Source: Actinoplanes oblitus (GTDB lineage Bacteria; Actinomycetota; Actinomycetes; Mycobacteriales; Micromonosporaceae). Taken from it: a stretch of DNA of 64,000 nucleotides. The DNA is taken from the NCBI RefSeq assembly GCF_030252345.1, contig NZ_CP126980.1, positions 6,277,501 to 6,341,500 of the forward strand, written 5' to 3'. Every line of letters starts with the position of its first letter. Position 1 is the first letter of the stretch. A program made the translations under genes and the position numbers. This document shows, piece after piece, positions 53,313-62,236 of this stretch. The notes under the pieces are model-generated. The model ran no database searches and was not told where the DNA came from. It worked only from the letters and a program-made list of their open reading frames with translations.

Positions 53313-54350
53313 ATGGCACCGGTGACCCGTGCGGCCGGCGACGAGATCGTCGTGACCGGTGTCGCTCAGCGTGAGGCGTGGCGGGCCCGGGTCCTGCCGC
53401 CGGTGGAGCGGCTGGCCGGGGGCATCTGGTCGGTGCCGGTGCCGATCCCGCACAATCCGCTGCGCTACACGCTGTCCTACCTGATCCCCGGCGACGACGG
53501 CCTGGTCGTCGTCGATCCCGGCTGGGCCAGCGACGAGGGCTGGGCCGCGCTGCGGGCCGGTCTGGTCGCGGCCGGCGCCACCCAGGCCGACGTGCTCGGC
53601 GTGGTGGTCACCCACGTGCACGCGGACCACCACGGCCTGTCCCGAGCGCTGCAGGAGTCCGGCGCCTGGGTGGCCATGCACCCGGCCGAGCGCGACGCGC
53701 TGAATCCGAGCGGCTCGCCGGCCGACTGGCTGCGGGCGCACCACGTGCCGGAGGAGGAGATCGCGGCGCTGGCCGGCACCATCGGCAAGCACCGGATGAC
53801 CGCCGCGGCCCAGCCGGACGTGCTGCTCGACGACGGCGACCCGATCCCGCTGGCCGGGCGCACGGTGACCACCGTGTGGACCCCGGGGCACACGCCCGGC
53901 CACATCTGCCTGCTGGAGCCGGCCGCCGGCGTGCTGCTGACCGGCGACCACCTGCTGCCCCGGATCAGTCCGAACATCGGCTTGCAGCGTCCCGGGTCCT
54001 CCCCGCTGGAGTCCTTTCTGGAGTCGCTGGAGCGGGTCGCGGCCTACGACGAGCTGGAGGCGTTCCCGGCGCACGAGTACCGGTTCCGCGGCATCGGCAC
54101 CCGGGCCCGGCAGCTGCGCGCCCACCACGACGAGCGCTGCGCGGAGATCGTCGCGGCCGTCGAGCGGCTGGAGCGGCCGACCATCTGGCAGGTCGCGGCG
54201 AGCCTGACCTGGTCCCGCCGGTGGGAGGAGATCGGGCCGATGCGGGTCGGCGCGGTCGCCGAGACCATGGCCCACGTGCGCTACCTGGCCGATCTCGGCG
54301 CCCTGCACTGGTCGGGCGAGTTCGTGACGCGGTCCGCCGCCCGCGCCTGA
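53313..54350 (+). CDS. Metallo-beta-lactamase-fold hydrolase
   Basis: This 345-residue soluble enzyme has the zinc motif THVHADHHG, then WTPGHTPGHICLLE and LLTGDHLLPRISPN, with a later His in EAFPAHEYRF. A C-terminal helical extension (about residues 265-345) is typical of the larger actinobacterial members. Substrate (thioester, lactone or phosphodiester) unknown. TetR control suggests a xenobiotic or lipid-related substrate. Confidence 0.88.
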   Translation: MAPVTRAAGDEIVVTGVAQREAWRARVLPPVERLAGGIWSVPVPIPHNPLRYTLSYLIPGDDGLVVVDPGWASDEGWAALRAGLVAAGATQADVLGVVVTHVHADHHGLSRALQESGAWVAMHPAERDALNPSGSPADWLRAHHVPEEEIAALAGTIGKHRMTAAAQPDVLLDDGDPIPLAGRTVTTVWTPGHTPGHICLLEPAAGVLLTGDHLLPRISPNIGLQRPGSSPLESFLESLERVAAYDELEAFPAHEYRFRGIGTRARQLRAHHDERCAEIVAAVERLERPTIWQVAASLTWSRRWEEIGPMRVGAVAETMAHVRYLADLGALHWSGEFVTRSAARA

Positions 54351-54372
54351 CGCGAGCGGCGGTTCCCGGCCG

Positions 54373-55407
54373 TCAGGCGAGCTTCTTGGACTTCTTGATC
54401 GCGGTGGTGATCGCCTCGATCAGCGGCGCCGCGTGGTGCCAGGAGTAGATCGGCACGGCCTGCCACGGGAAGACCTGGTTGGCCTTGACGGCGGGCAGCG
54501 CGTTCCAGGCCGGCTTGCTGGCCAGGTCCTTCGGCTGCATGATGCCGGGACGGGCGTCCAGGAAGATGATGTCCGCCTGGTACTTGTCGGCGTTCTCCCA
54601 GCTCAGCGTCTCGAAGTAGTCGGCACCCTTGACCTCGGGCATGACCAGGTCGACGCCGAGCTCCTTGAAGTACATCAGGTCGGAGCTGACCGCGGCGCTG
54701 GAGACGTAGAAGACGTCAGCGGCACCGGAGCCGAACAGCACCTTGATCCCGCCGGACGCCTTGGCCGCGGCGGTCAGGTCGGCGGCCGCCTTCTCGAAGC
54801 GGGCCTTGGCCTCGGTGACCTTCGGCGCGCCGAGGTCGGCGCCCAGCGACTTGGCCAGCTCGGCGTACCGCTCGATCGGCTTGTTCAGCGGGACCCGCCC
54901 GACGTTGATCAAGGCGTTCGACGGGGCGACGGCGAGCACCTTGTCCTTGGACTCGTCCGGCACGTACCAGTAGGCCCCCGGGTCGAACATGTGGGTGACC
55001 AGCAGGTCCGGGGTGAGCGCGGCGTACTTCTCCACGGAGAACTGGCCCCACGCGTTGCCGACGATCTGGACCTTGTTGATGTCCAGGTCACCGGCCTGCG
55101 CCTCGGCGGTGCCGTCGGCCTTCTTGGTCTCGCCGAAGACGCCCACGATCTTGTCCTGCAGGCCCAGGTCGGCCAGCGCGGCGGCGGTGCCGGTGAAGGC
55201 GACGATCCTCGACGGGGTCTTGCCGGCCGTCAGCTCCTTCGGCTGGTCGTCGGTGAACGTCCAGGGACCGGCAGCGGCGGCGGAGGTGGCCGGCGAGGAC
55301 GCGTCGTCCTTCTTGCCGCCACACGCGCTCAGCACGGCGCCCAGGGTAGCGGCGCCGCCGGCGGCGAGCAGGCCACGACGGGACAGGGGAAGGGAGGAAT
55401 AAGACAT
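54373..55407 (-). CDS. Iron-siderophore ABC transporter substrate-binding lipoprotein
   Basis: This 344-residue lipoprotein has a twin-arginine-like RRGLLAAGG signal and the lipobox LSAC (lipidated Cys about residue 33). The binding protein fold (PBP2/FecB/FhuD type) is seen in RIVAFTGTAAALADLGLQDK, VEKYAALTPDLLVTHMF and ALPAVKANQVFPWQAVPIYS. It is divergent from two permeases and an ATPase, with an iron box between. Likely ligand: a ferric siderophore. Confidence 0.9.
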   Translation of the reverse strand: MSYSSLPLSRRGLLAAGGAATLGAVLSACGGKKDDASSPATSAAAAGPWTFTDDQPKELTAGKTPSRIVAFTGTAAALADLGLQDKIVGVFGETKKADGTAEAQAGDLDINKVQIVGNAWGQFSVEKYAALTPDLLVTHMFDPGAYWYVPDESKDKVLAVAPSNALINVGRVPLNKPIERYAELAKSLGADLGAPKVTEAKARFEKAAADLTAAAKASGGIKVLFGSGAADVFYVSSAAVSSDLMYFKELGVDLVMPEVKGADYFETLSWENADKYQADIIFLDARPGIMQPKDLASKPAWNALPAVKANQVFPWQAVPIYSWHHAAPLIEAITTAIKKSKKLA

Positions 55408-55452
55408 GTTCACATCTTTCGCAAGGCAACACACCGGTCGCTCGACCGCGTG

Positions 55453-55471
55453 AATGGTTAGGCTAACCTAA
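55453..55471. promoter_or_regulatory. Iron box (DtxR/IdeR/DmdR type)
   Basis: AATGGTTAGGCTAACCTAA matches the consensus TTAGGTTAGGCTAACCTAA at 16 of 19 positions and contains the perfect core TTAGGCTAACCTAA. It lies between the divergent binding-protein and permease genes and should repress both when iron is plentiful. Confidence 0.88.
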
Positions 55472-55523
55472 CGAACCGAACGCGCGTCAACAGGATGCAC
55501 CGGCAGCCGACGGGAGCCCCACA

Positions 55524-56528
55524 CTGTCCACCATCGACATCCGCCCCGGCCGGCGGGTCAGCGCCCGGCCGGCCGGGCTGCTGATCGCGGTCGCGGTGCT
55601 CGCCGCCGTGCTGGTCCTCGGGATCGGCTCCGGCGCGCGGTTCCTGTCCCCCGGCGAGGTCTGGGCCGGGCTGGTGGACACCGGTTCGCCGTACTACCGG
55701 ATCGTCCACGAGATGCGGCTGCCGCGTACGCTGCTCGGCCTGGTCGTCGGCCTGGCCCTGGGCCTGGCCGGCGCGATCATGCAGGCCCTGACCCGCAACC
55801 CGCTCGCCGACCCCGGCCTGCTCGGCATCAACGCCGGTGCCTCGGCGGCGGTGGCCAGCGCTGCCGCGTTCCTCGGGATCGGCACCTTCGGCGGCTGGGT
55901 GTGGTTCGCGCTGGGCGGTGCGGCGGTCGTCACCGCGCTGGTCTACGCGGTCGGCGGCGGCCGCGCGGCCACCCCGGCCCGGCTGGCGCTGGCCGGCGCC
56001 GCGCTGAACGCCGCGCTCTACGGCTACGTGAGCGCGGTGACGCTGGCCGACACCGCGTCGATCGAGAAGATGCGGTTCTGGACTGTCGGCTCGCTGGCCA
56101 GCGCCGACTTCGCCACGCTGCGCCTGGTCACCCCGTTCATCCTGGCCGGCGTGCTGATCGCGCTGGCCACCGCCCGCCCGCTGAACGCGCTGTCGCTCGG
56201 CGACGACGCCGCCCGCGCGCTCGGCGCCCGGCCCGGCGTGATCCGCGGCCTGGTGATCGTCGCGGTCACCCTGCTCTGCGGCGCGGCCACCGCGGCGTGC
56301 GGCCCGATCGTCTTCGTCGGCCTGCTCATCCCGCACCTGGTCCGCCCGCTCACCGGTCCCGACCTGCGCTGGCTGCTGCCGTACACGATGGTGCTCGCGC
56401 CGGTGCTGCTGGTCGGTGCCGACGTGCTCGGCCGGGTCCTCGGCAGCCCCGGCGAACTGCAGGTCGGCGTGGTCACCGCGGTCCTCGGCGGTCCCCTGTT
56501 CCTCTACCTCGTGCGAGTAGCGAAATGA
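55524..56528 (+). CDS. Iron-siderophore ABC transporter permease (FecCD family), first
   Basis: This permease has the FecCD pattern: MRLPRTLLGLVVGLALGLAG, ALTRNPLADPGLLGINAGAS and a C-terminal GPIVFVGLLIPHLVRPLTGP (contacts the ATPase). A full-length protein of 334 residues needs a CTG start at 55524 (LSTIDIRPGRRVS), seven bases after GGGAG at 55512-55516. The first GTG, at 55596, would cut into the first membrane helix and has no ribosome site. Its stop overlaps the second permease (ATGA). Confidence 0.85.
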   Translation: MSTIDIRPGRRVSARPAGLLIAVAVLAAVLVLGIGSGARFLSPGEVWAGLVDTGSPYYRIVHEMRLPRTLLGLVVGLALGLAGAIMQALTRNPLADPGLLGINAGASAAVASAAAFLGIGTFGGWVWFALGGAAVVTALVYAVGGGRAATPARLALAGAALNAALYGYVSAVTLADTASIEKMRFWTVGSLASADFATLRLVTPFILAGVLIALATARPLNALSLGDDAARALGARPGVIRGLVIVAVTLLCGAATAACGPIVFVGLLIPHLVRPLTGPDLRWLLPYTMVLAPVLLVGADVLGRVLGSPGELQVGVVTAVLGGPLFLYLVRVAK

Positions 56529-57517
56529 TCACCACCCGGCCCCGCGCCGCACTGGTCGGCGGTGGCGCGCTGCTCGCCATGGCCGCCGTCGCGGTGCTCA
56601 CCCTGGGCACCGGCGACTTCCCGATCGCCCCCGGCGACGTGGTCAAGGCCCTGGCCGGCCAGGGCGACGCGGCACAGACGTTCATCGTCAACGAGCTGCG
56701 CCTGCCCCGGGTGATCACCGCGATCCTGGTCGGCCTGGCCCTGGCCGCCGCCGGCGCGGTCTTCCAGTCGGTCACCCGCAACCCGCTGGGCAGCCCGGAC
56801 ATCCTCGGCATCACCAGCGGCGCCGGCGCGGCGGCGCTGACCGTGGTGATCCTCGGCGGCAGCAGCACCCAGCTCTCGCTCGCCGCGGTGGCCGGCGGCG
56901 TCGGCACCGCGCTGGTGATCCAGCTGATCGGCGGGCGCCGCGGGCTGCGCGGTCACCGGTTCATCCTGATCGGCATCGGGATGACGGCCGTCCTCAACGG
57001 GATCGTCGGCTACCTGCTGACCAAGGGCGTGCGGATGGAGAGCGCGCGGGCGATGCTCTGGCTGACCGGCAGCTTCGACGGCCGCGGCTGGGAGGAGGCG
57101 CTGCCGCTGCTGGTGGTGCTGCTGATCGCCGTACCGGTGCTGGTTCTGCTCTGCGGGCCGGGCCTGCGGATGCTGGAGATGGGTGACGACATCGCGGCCG
57201 CGCTCGGCGTCCCGGTCAACCGGCTGCGCAACGGCTCGCTGCTGCTGGCCGCCGTGGTGGTGGCGTTCGCCGCGGCAGCCGCCGGGCCGGTCAACTTCGT
57301 CGCGCTGATCGCGCCGAACATCGCCAAGCGCCTCACCCGCGCCCCCGGCCCGAACCTGCTGCCGTCGATGGCAGTCGGCGCGCTGCTCACCGTGGGCGCG
57401 GACTGGCTGGCCACGCACTCCGGCTATCCGATCCCGGTGGGGGTGGTCACCGGGCTGCTGGGCGGGGCGTACCTGGTCTGGCTGCTCACCACCGAGCGCC
57501 GGGCGGGCCGGATCTGA
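56525..57517 (+). CDS. Iron-siderophore ABC transporter permease (FecCD family), second
   Basis: This 330-residue permease has ELRLPRVITAILVGLALAAA, SVTRNPLGSPDILGITSGAG and AAGPVNFVALIAPNIAKRLT, and nine to ten helices. It forms a heterodimer with the preceding permease. ATG 56525 overlaps the previous stop; its own stop overlaps the ATPase ATG by one base. Confidence 0.93.
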   Translation: MITTRPRAALVGGGALLAMAAVAVLTLGTGDFPIAPGDVVKALAGQGDAAQTFIVNELRLPRVITAILVGLALAAAGAVFQSVTRNPLGSPDILGITSGAGAAALTVVILGGSSTQLSLAAVAGGVGTALVIQLIGGRRGLRGHRFILIGIGMTAVLNGIVGYLLTKGVRMESARAMLWLTGSFDGRGWEEALPLLVVLLIAVPVLVLLCGPGLRMLEMGDDIAAALGVPVNRLRNGSLLLAAVVVAFAAAAAGPVNFVALIAPNIAKRLTRAPGPNLLPSMAVGALLTVGADWLATHSGYPIPVGVVTGLLGGAYLVWLLTTERRAGRI

Positions 57518-58371
57518 TGAGCACGTCCGAAGATCACGCTGACCACAGGAGACCAGAGATGAGCCGACTGAGCGGCATCGGGATGACCCTCGCCTACGAC
57601 AAGCGGGTCATCGCCGAGGAGCTGAGCGTCGAGATCCCGGACGGCTCGTTCACCGTGATCATCGGTCCCAACGCGTGCGGCAAGTCGACGCTGCTGCGGG
57701 CACTGTCCCGGCTGCTCAAGCCGGCGGCGGGGACGGTGCTGCTGGACGGGAACGACGTGCACTCGCTGCCCACGCGTACCGTCGCCAGGACGCTCGGGCT
57801 GCTGCCGCAGTCGTCGGCAGCGCCGGACGGGATCTCGGTGTCCGAGCTGGTCGCCCGGGGCCGGTACCCGCACCAGGGCATCCTGCGCCGGTGGTCGGCG
57901 GAGGACGAGCGGGTGGTCACCGAGTCGATGGCGGCCACCGGGGTGGCCGACCTGGCCGACCGGAACGTCGACGAACTCTCCGGCGGGCAGCGGCAGCGGG
58001 TGTGGATCGCGATGGCGCTGGCGCAGCAGACGCCGCTGCTGCTGCTGGACGAGCCGACCACGTTCCTGGACATCGCCCACCAGATCGAGGTGCTGGACCT
58101 GTGCGCCGACCTGCACGAGCGGCAGGGCCGGACGCTGGTCGCGGTGCTGCACGACCTGAACCAGGCGGCCCGCTACGCGACCCACCTGATCGCGATGCGC
58201 GGCGGGAAGGTGGCCGGCGCCGGACGACCGGCCGAGGTGCTCACCGCGACGCTGGTCGAGGAGGTCTTCGGGCTGCCCTGCCGGGTGATCGACGACCCGG
58301 AGACCGGGACGCCGCTGGTCGTTCCGGCCGCTCGCCGGCGTGCCGCCGAGGTCGCACCCGCCGGGGCGTAG
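57517..58371 (+). CDS. Iron-siderophore ABC transporter ATPase (FecE type)
   Basis: This 284-residue ATPase has Walker A GPNACGKST, signature LSGGQRQRVWIAMA, Walker B LLLLDEPTTFLDIAHQ and H-loop AVLHDLNQ. ATG 57517 overlaps the permease stop; ATG 57559 (MSRLSGIGMTLAYD) with an upstream AGGAG is an equally good start and would remove 14 residues. It is the last gene of the uptake operon and is followed by a long hairpin. Confidence 0.94.
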   Translation: MSTSEDHADHRRPEMSRLSGIGMTLAYDKRVIAEELSVEIPDGSFTVIIGPNACGKSTLLRALSRLLKPAAGTVLLDGNDVHSLPTRTVARTLGLLPQSSAAPDGISVSELVARGRYPHQGILRRWSAEDERVVTESMAATGVADLADRNVDELSGGQRQRVWIAMALAQQTPLLLLDEPTTFLDIAHQIEVLDLCADLHERQGRTLVAVLHDLNQAARYATHLIAMRGGKVAGAGRPAEVLTATLVEEVFGLPCRVIDDPETGTPLVVPAARRRAAEVAPAGA

Positions 58372-58423
58372 GCCGTGTTCCGGAGTCCGGCCGGGGCTGC
58401 GGCCGGACTCCGAAACGCGGCCT
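58370..58423. terminator. 24-bp hairpin between convergent genes
   Basis: The arms at 58370-58393 and 58400-58423 pair at 22 of 24 positions around GGGCTG, covering the whole gap between the ATPase gene and the oxidase gene (the stop codon of the latter is in the right arm). Bidirectional termination is likely. Related sequence (CCGGCCGGACTCCGGAA) occurs near 38362-38381. Confidence 0.75.
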
Positions 58424-59618
58424 AGTCGAAGATCGCACCGACGACGTGCTCGGCGATCGCCAGGGAGGAGGTCGCCGCGGGTGACGGGGCGTTGCGTACG
58501 GCGGTGACCGCGCCCATCCGGTGGATGCGGAAGTCGTCGACCAGGCTGCCGTCCCGGTCCAGCGCCTGGGCACGCACCCCGGCGCCGGCCCGGACCACGT
58601 CGGCCGCCCCGATCTCCGGGACGTACCGCATCGCCTCGGCCATGTAGCGCCGCCGGGAGAGCGAGCCGCGGACCTCCTTGACCCCGGTACGCCAGTGCCG
58701 CCTCGCCATCCGCCACGCACCCGGCCAGGCGGCCAGCGCGGCCAGGTCCGCGAGGGAGAAGTCGGAACGCCGGTAGCCCTCCCGGGCGGTGGCCAGCACC
58801 GCGTTCGGGCCGACCTCGACCACCCCGGTGACCCGGCGGGTGAAGTGCACCCCGAGGAACGGGTAGCGCGGGTCCGGTACCGGGTAGATCATGCCGCGGA
58901 CCAGGTCCGCCTTGGCCGGCTTGACCCGCATGTACTCGCCGCGGAACGGGATGATGATCGGCTCCTGCCGGTCGCCGGCCAGCCTGGCGACCCGGTCACT
59001 GTGGATGCCGGCGCAGACGATCAGCCGGTCGACGACCAGGCGACGCTCGCCCGATGCCACTTCGGTCTTGCCGGCGTACGTCGCGATCCTGTCGACCGGC
59101 CAGTTGACGCGGACCTCTCCCCCGGCGGCGGCGATGTCGTCGGCGAAGGCCCGGGCGACGCCCGGGAAGTCGGTGATCGCCGTCTCCGGCGAATGCAACG
59201 CGGCGAGGCCGGCGGCGTGCGGTTCGATCTCGCGGATGCCGGCCGCGTCGACCCGGCGCATTCCGGGTACGGCGTTCTCCCGCGCCCGCTTCTCCAGGTC
59301 GTCCAGGCGCCCCAGCTCGTCGGCCCGGACCGCGACCACCAGCTTGCCGCACTCGTCGTAGGCGATGCTCCGCTCCTGGCAGTACTCCTTGAGCAGCGAC
59401 CGCCCGCGGGTGCACAGCCGCGCCTTGAGGCTGCCCGGCGGGTAGTAGATGCCGGCGTGCACCACCCCGGAGTTGTGGCCGGTCTGGTGCCGGGCGACCG
59501 CGTCCTCCTTCTCCAGCACGACCACCCTGGTGCCCGGCCGCCGGAGGGTGATCTCCCGGCCGATCGCCAGGCCGACGATGCCGGCTCCCACGATCCCGAT
59601 GGTCTCGTCAGCCATCAC
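58422..59618 (-). CDS. lhgO: L-2-hydroxyglutarate oxidase
   Basis: This 398-residue FAD enzyme oxidises L-2-hydroxyglutarate to 2-oxoglutarate, feeding electrons to the quinone pool. Landmarks: FAD dinucleotide motif IGIVGAGIVGLAIGRE, HNSGVVHAGIYYPPGSLKA, CGKLVVAV, PFRGEYMRV and the C-terminal AGAGVRAQALDRDG. GGAGG lies seven bases before GTG 59618, favouring it over ATG 59615. It is divergent from a GntR-family regulator, the usual kind of controller for such catabolic genes. Confidence 0.92.
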   Translation of the reverse strand: MMADETIGIVGAGIVGLAIGREITLRRPGTRVVVLEKEDAVARHQTGHNSGVVHAGIYYPPGSLKARLCTRGRSLLKEYCQERSIAYDECGKLVVAVRADELGRLDDLEKRARENAVPGMRRVDAAGIREIEPHAAGLAALHSPETAITDFPGVARAFADDIAAAGGEVRVNWPVDRIATYAGKTEVASGERRLVVDRLIVCAGIHSDRVARLAGDRQEPIIIPFRGEYMRVKPAKADLVRGMIYPVPDPRYPFLGVHFTRRVTGVVEVGPNAVLATAREGYRRSDFSLADLAALAAWPGAWRMARRHWRTGVKEVRGSLSRRRYMAEAMRYVPEIGAADVVRAGAGVRAQALDRDGSLVDDFRIHRMGAVTAVRNAPSPAATSSLAIAEHVVGAIFD

Positions 59619-59923
59619 TCTCTCGCCTCCCGGTCAGGTCGGACGGGTATCGCCCTCGACCCTGGTATCGAACCGCACCGCCGCCCGCACCGATGACCCG
59701 GTTTCCGGTACGCCCACGCGATGCGACCGCGCTCCCCCTCCGCGGCCGGGTATTGCGCCCACGCCGCGGCGAGCCTATGTGAGCCGAACTGGTGGAGGGA
59801 AGACGACGCCGGCCCGCGCGGCGAGGCTGCGGACGTCGATCCACCCGCCACTGCGCGGATCGGCGCCGCTCAGGCATGATGAGGAGTCCGGCAGCGGCAT
59901 CGACAGGGAGACGACGAGTACAC
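59619..59923. other. 305-base spacer between lhgO and the GntR gene
   Basis: This divergent gap must contain both promoters, but none is obvious. It holds one copy of the dispersed motif, TTTCCGGTACGCC at 59702-59714. No gene is seen. Confidence 0.5.
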
Positions 59924-60613
59924 ATGGCGTCCGAGCACGACACCGACCGGCGAGCGGCGCGCGTCGCCGCCCCCAGTTCGGCGGCCCAGGCCCGCGACAC
60001 CCTGCGCGACGCCATTCTGCGCGGCGAGTATCTGCCCGGCGAGCGCCTGGTCGAGGCGCAGCTCTGCGAGCGGTTGCTGGCGAGCCGGTTCAACGTGCGC
60101 GCGGCCCTGCAGGACCTGGCCGCCGAGGGTCTGGTCGAGGTGCAGCGCAACCGGGGGGCCCAGGTCCGCAAGGTGTCGATGGCCGAGGCCGTGGAGATCA
60201 CCGAGGTCCGGATGGTGGTGGAGGGGCTGATCGCCGCCCGGGCCGCCGAGCGGGTCACCCCCGAGCAGGCCACCGAGCTCGACGAGATCGGCCTGCTGAT
60301 GCGCCGCGCCGTCGAGGCCGGTGAGTACCGTCGTTACAGCGACCTCAACGTCCGCCTGCACGCCCTGATCCGCCGGATCGCCGGCCACCGGACCGCCGAC
60401 CGGATCGTCGAGACGCTCCGCGGCCAGCTGGTCCGCCACCAGTACATGCTGTCCCTGCTGCCGGGCCGCCCACAGGCCTCACTCCCCCAGCACGAACGCA
60501 TCATCGCGGCGATCCGCGACCACGACGCCAAGACCGCCGAGGCGGCCATGCGCGAGCACATCGCCAGCGTCATCGAAGCCCTCCGCTCCATGGACTACCT
60601 CGGCGGGGTCTGA
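59924..60613 (+). CDS. GntR-family (FadR/FCD) transcriptional regulator
   Basis: This 229-residue regulator has a GntR winged helix (DTLRDAILRGEYLPGERLVE, LLASRFNVRAALQDLAAEGL) and an FCD effector domain with metal-type ligands (DLNVRLHALIRRIAGH, HIASVIEAL). Such regulators sense organic acids. Divergence from L-2-hydroxyglutarate oxidase suggests a hydroxy- or dicarboxylate ligand. ATG 59924 is the first start before the conserved part; GGGAG lies 13 bases upstream, rather far. Confidence 0.88.
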   Translation: MASEHDTDRRAARVAAPSSAAQARDTLRDAILRGEYLPGERLVEAQLCERLLASRFNVRAALQDLAAEGLVEVQRNRGAQVRKVSMAEAVEITEVRMVVEGLIAARAAERVTPEQATELDEIGLLMRRAVEAGEYRRYSDLNVRLHALIRRIAGHRTADRIVETLRGQLVRHQYMLSLLPGRPQASLPQHERIIAAIRDHDAKTAEAAMREHIASVIEALRSMDYLGGV

Positions 60614-60627
60614 CCCGGTCACCGCCG

Positions 60628-62187
60628 TCACTCCGTCCCGCCGGCCGCGTCGGAGACGGGCAGGCGGATGGTCACCACCGTCCCGCCCTGCTCGCCCGGC
60701 GCGGCGGTGACCGTGCCGCCGTGCTGGGCGGCGGTCTGGGCCACGATGGCCAGGCCCAGACCGGAGCCCGGCATCGAGCGGGCGGCGGTCGCGCGGTAGA
60801 AGCGGTCGAAGACGTGCGGCAGGTCCTCCGCCGCGATGCCCGGACCACTGTCGGCGACGGTGAGCAGCGCCCAGCCGGACTCGCCCGGACCGAGGCCGGC
60901 TCCCGGCCCGGGGCCGGCGCCGCGATCGGCGACCTGGTGCGAGTCCGCGGTGGTCAGGCGGATCCGGACGGTGCCGCCGGGCGGGCTCCATTTCGCGGCG
61001 TTGTCCAGCACGTTCACCACCATGCGCTCCAGTTCGCCGGGGCGGCCGGCGACGATGGCGGGCGTCAGGCCGGTGTCATAGGTCAGCCCCGGGACGCGGA
61101 TCCGGACCCGGGCCACCGCGGCGGCGACCACGTCGGCCAGCTCGACCGGCTCGACGGTCTCCCGGGTCGCCTCCTCCCGGGAGAGTTCGACCAGCTCGGT
61201 GGTGAGGGTGGCCAGCTCGCGCACCTGGGCGTCCAGGTCGGCGAGCAGCTCGGCCCGCTCCTCCGGGGGCAGCCGGTGGGCCAGCTCGGGACGGCGTTCC
61301 AGCTCCAGGAGCAGCTCGACGTTGGTCCGGATGCTGGTCAGCGGGGTGCGCAGCTCGTGGCCGGCGTCCTCGACCAGGGTGCGCTGGGCGCGGCGGGACG
61401 CGTCGATGGCGGCGAGCATCGCGTTCACCGAGCGGCCCAGGCGGGCGATCTCGTCGACGCCGTGCACGTCGATCGGATGGTCCAGGTCCTGGGTGACGGC
61501 GACGTCCTCGACCGCTGAGGTGAGCCGCTCGACCGGGGCCAGGCCGGCCCGGGCGACGGTACGCCCGAGGAATGCCGCACCGGCGATCCCGGCGGCGCAC
61601 CCGAGGGCGAGCAGCAGCGCGAACGCGGTGAGCACCCGCTCGCTGGGGTCGGAGTCCATCCCGACCTGGACCGCGCCGCCGCCGGCCAGGGGCACGGTCA
61701 GCATGAGGTAGTCGTCGGTGCCGAGCGTGATGGTCTCCCGCACCGGCTGCCGTGCGGAGCCGGCGGCGATCCGCCTGGCGGAGTCGGTCACCGGCAGCGT
61801 GGTGCGGCTGCCGCCGGACGGCGCGCCGGTGGCGTCGAGGATCTGCCAGCACGGGCCGATCTCGCCGTGCCGCCAGCCGTCCCGCCCCGGGCCTCGCCCA
61901 CCGCCGCCGTCACCGTGCCCGCCGAATCCGCCGGCGCCGGTGGCCGGCCACTCCCGGGTGCGGGACGACTCGGTCGCCAGCCACTGCTCCGGGTTGGCGG
62001 CGATCGACGCCGCGTCGTTGCTCAGCTCGAGGGCGACCTGATGTCGCTGGATCTCCCGGACCGCCACCCACGCGCCGCCCGCGACAGCCACCATGGCCGC
62101 CCCGACCGCGACCGTGACCAGCAGCGACAGCCGCGCGTGCAGGGTGCGCGCCCGCCACCACCGAACCGGCCCGAACCTCACCGCCAC
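60628..62187 (-). CDS. OmpR-family sensor histidine kinase with Gly/His-rich extracellular domain
   Basis: This 519-residue kinase has helix 1 (LSLLVTVAVGAAMVAVAGGA), an extracellular domain of about 140 residues that includes a Gly/Asp/His-rich loop (GFGGHGDGGGGRGPGRDGW), helix 2 (LTAFALLLALGCAAGIAGAA), HAMP, HisKA (EDAGHELRTPLTSIRTN) and an ATPase (VVNVLDNAAKWSP, VADSGPGIAAED, GSGLGLAIV). It resembles MprB-type kinases. It is the last gene of the redox operon, 49 bases after the regulator. Confidence 0.9.
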   Translation of the reverse strand: MAVRFGPVRWWRARTLHARLSLLVTVAVGAAMVAVAGGAWVAVREIQRHQVALELSNDAASIAANPEQWLATESSRTREWPATGAGGFGGHGDGGGGRGPGRDGWRHGEIGPCWQILDATGAPSGGSRTTLPVTDSARRIAAGSARQPVRETITLGTDDYLMLTVPLAGGGAVQVGMDSDPSERVLTAFALLLALGCAAGIAGAAFLGRTVARAGLAPVERLTSAVEDVAVTQDLDHPIDVHGVDEIARLGRSVNAMLAAIDASRRAQRTLVEDAGHELRTPLTSIRTNVELLLELERRPELAHRLPPEERAELLADLDAQVRELATLTTELVELSREEATRETVEPVELADVVAAAVARVRIRVPGLTYDTGLTPAIVAGRPGELERMVVNVLDNAAKWSPPGGTVRIRLTTADSHQVADRGAGPGPGAGLGPGESGWALLTVADSGPGIAAEDLPHVFDRFYRATAARSMPGSGLGLAIVAQTAAQHGGTVTAAPGEQGGTVVTIRLPVSDAAGGTE

Positions 62188-62236
62188 CCCTCCCCCACAG
62201 CCCCGCCCGCAGGACGAGACCGATGACCAGAAGCGC

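Noticed and set aside
54373..58371. Siderophore biosynthesis cluster around the transporter
   Set aside because: No NRPS, IucA/IucC or related enzyme is encoded nearby; only uptake genes are present.
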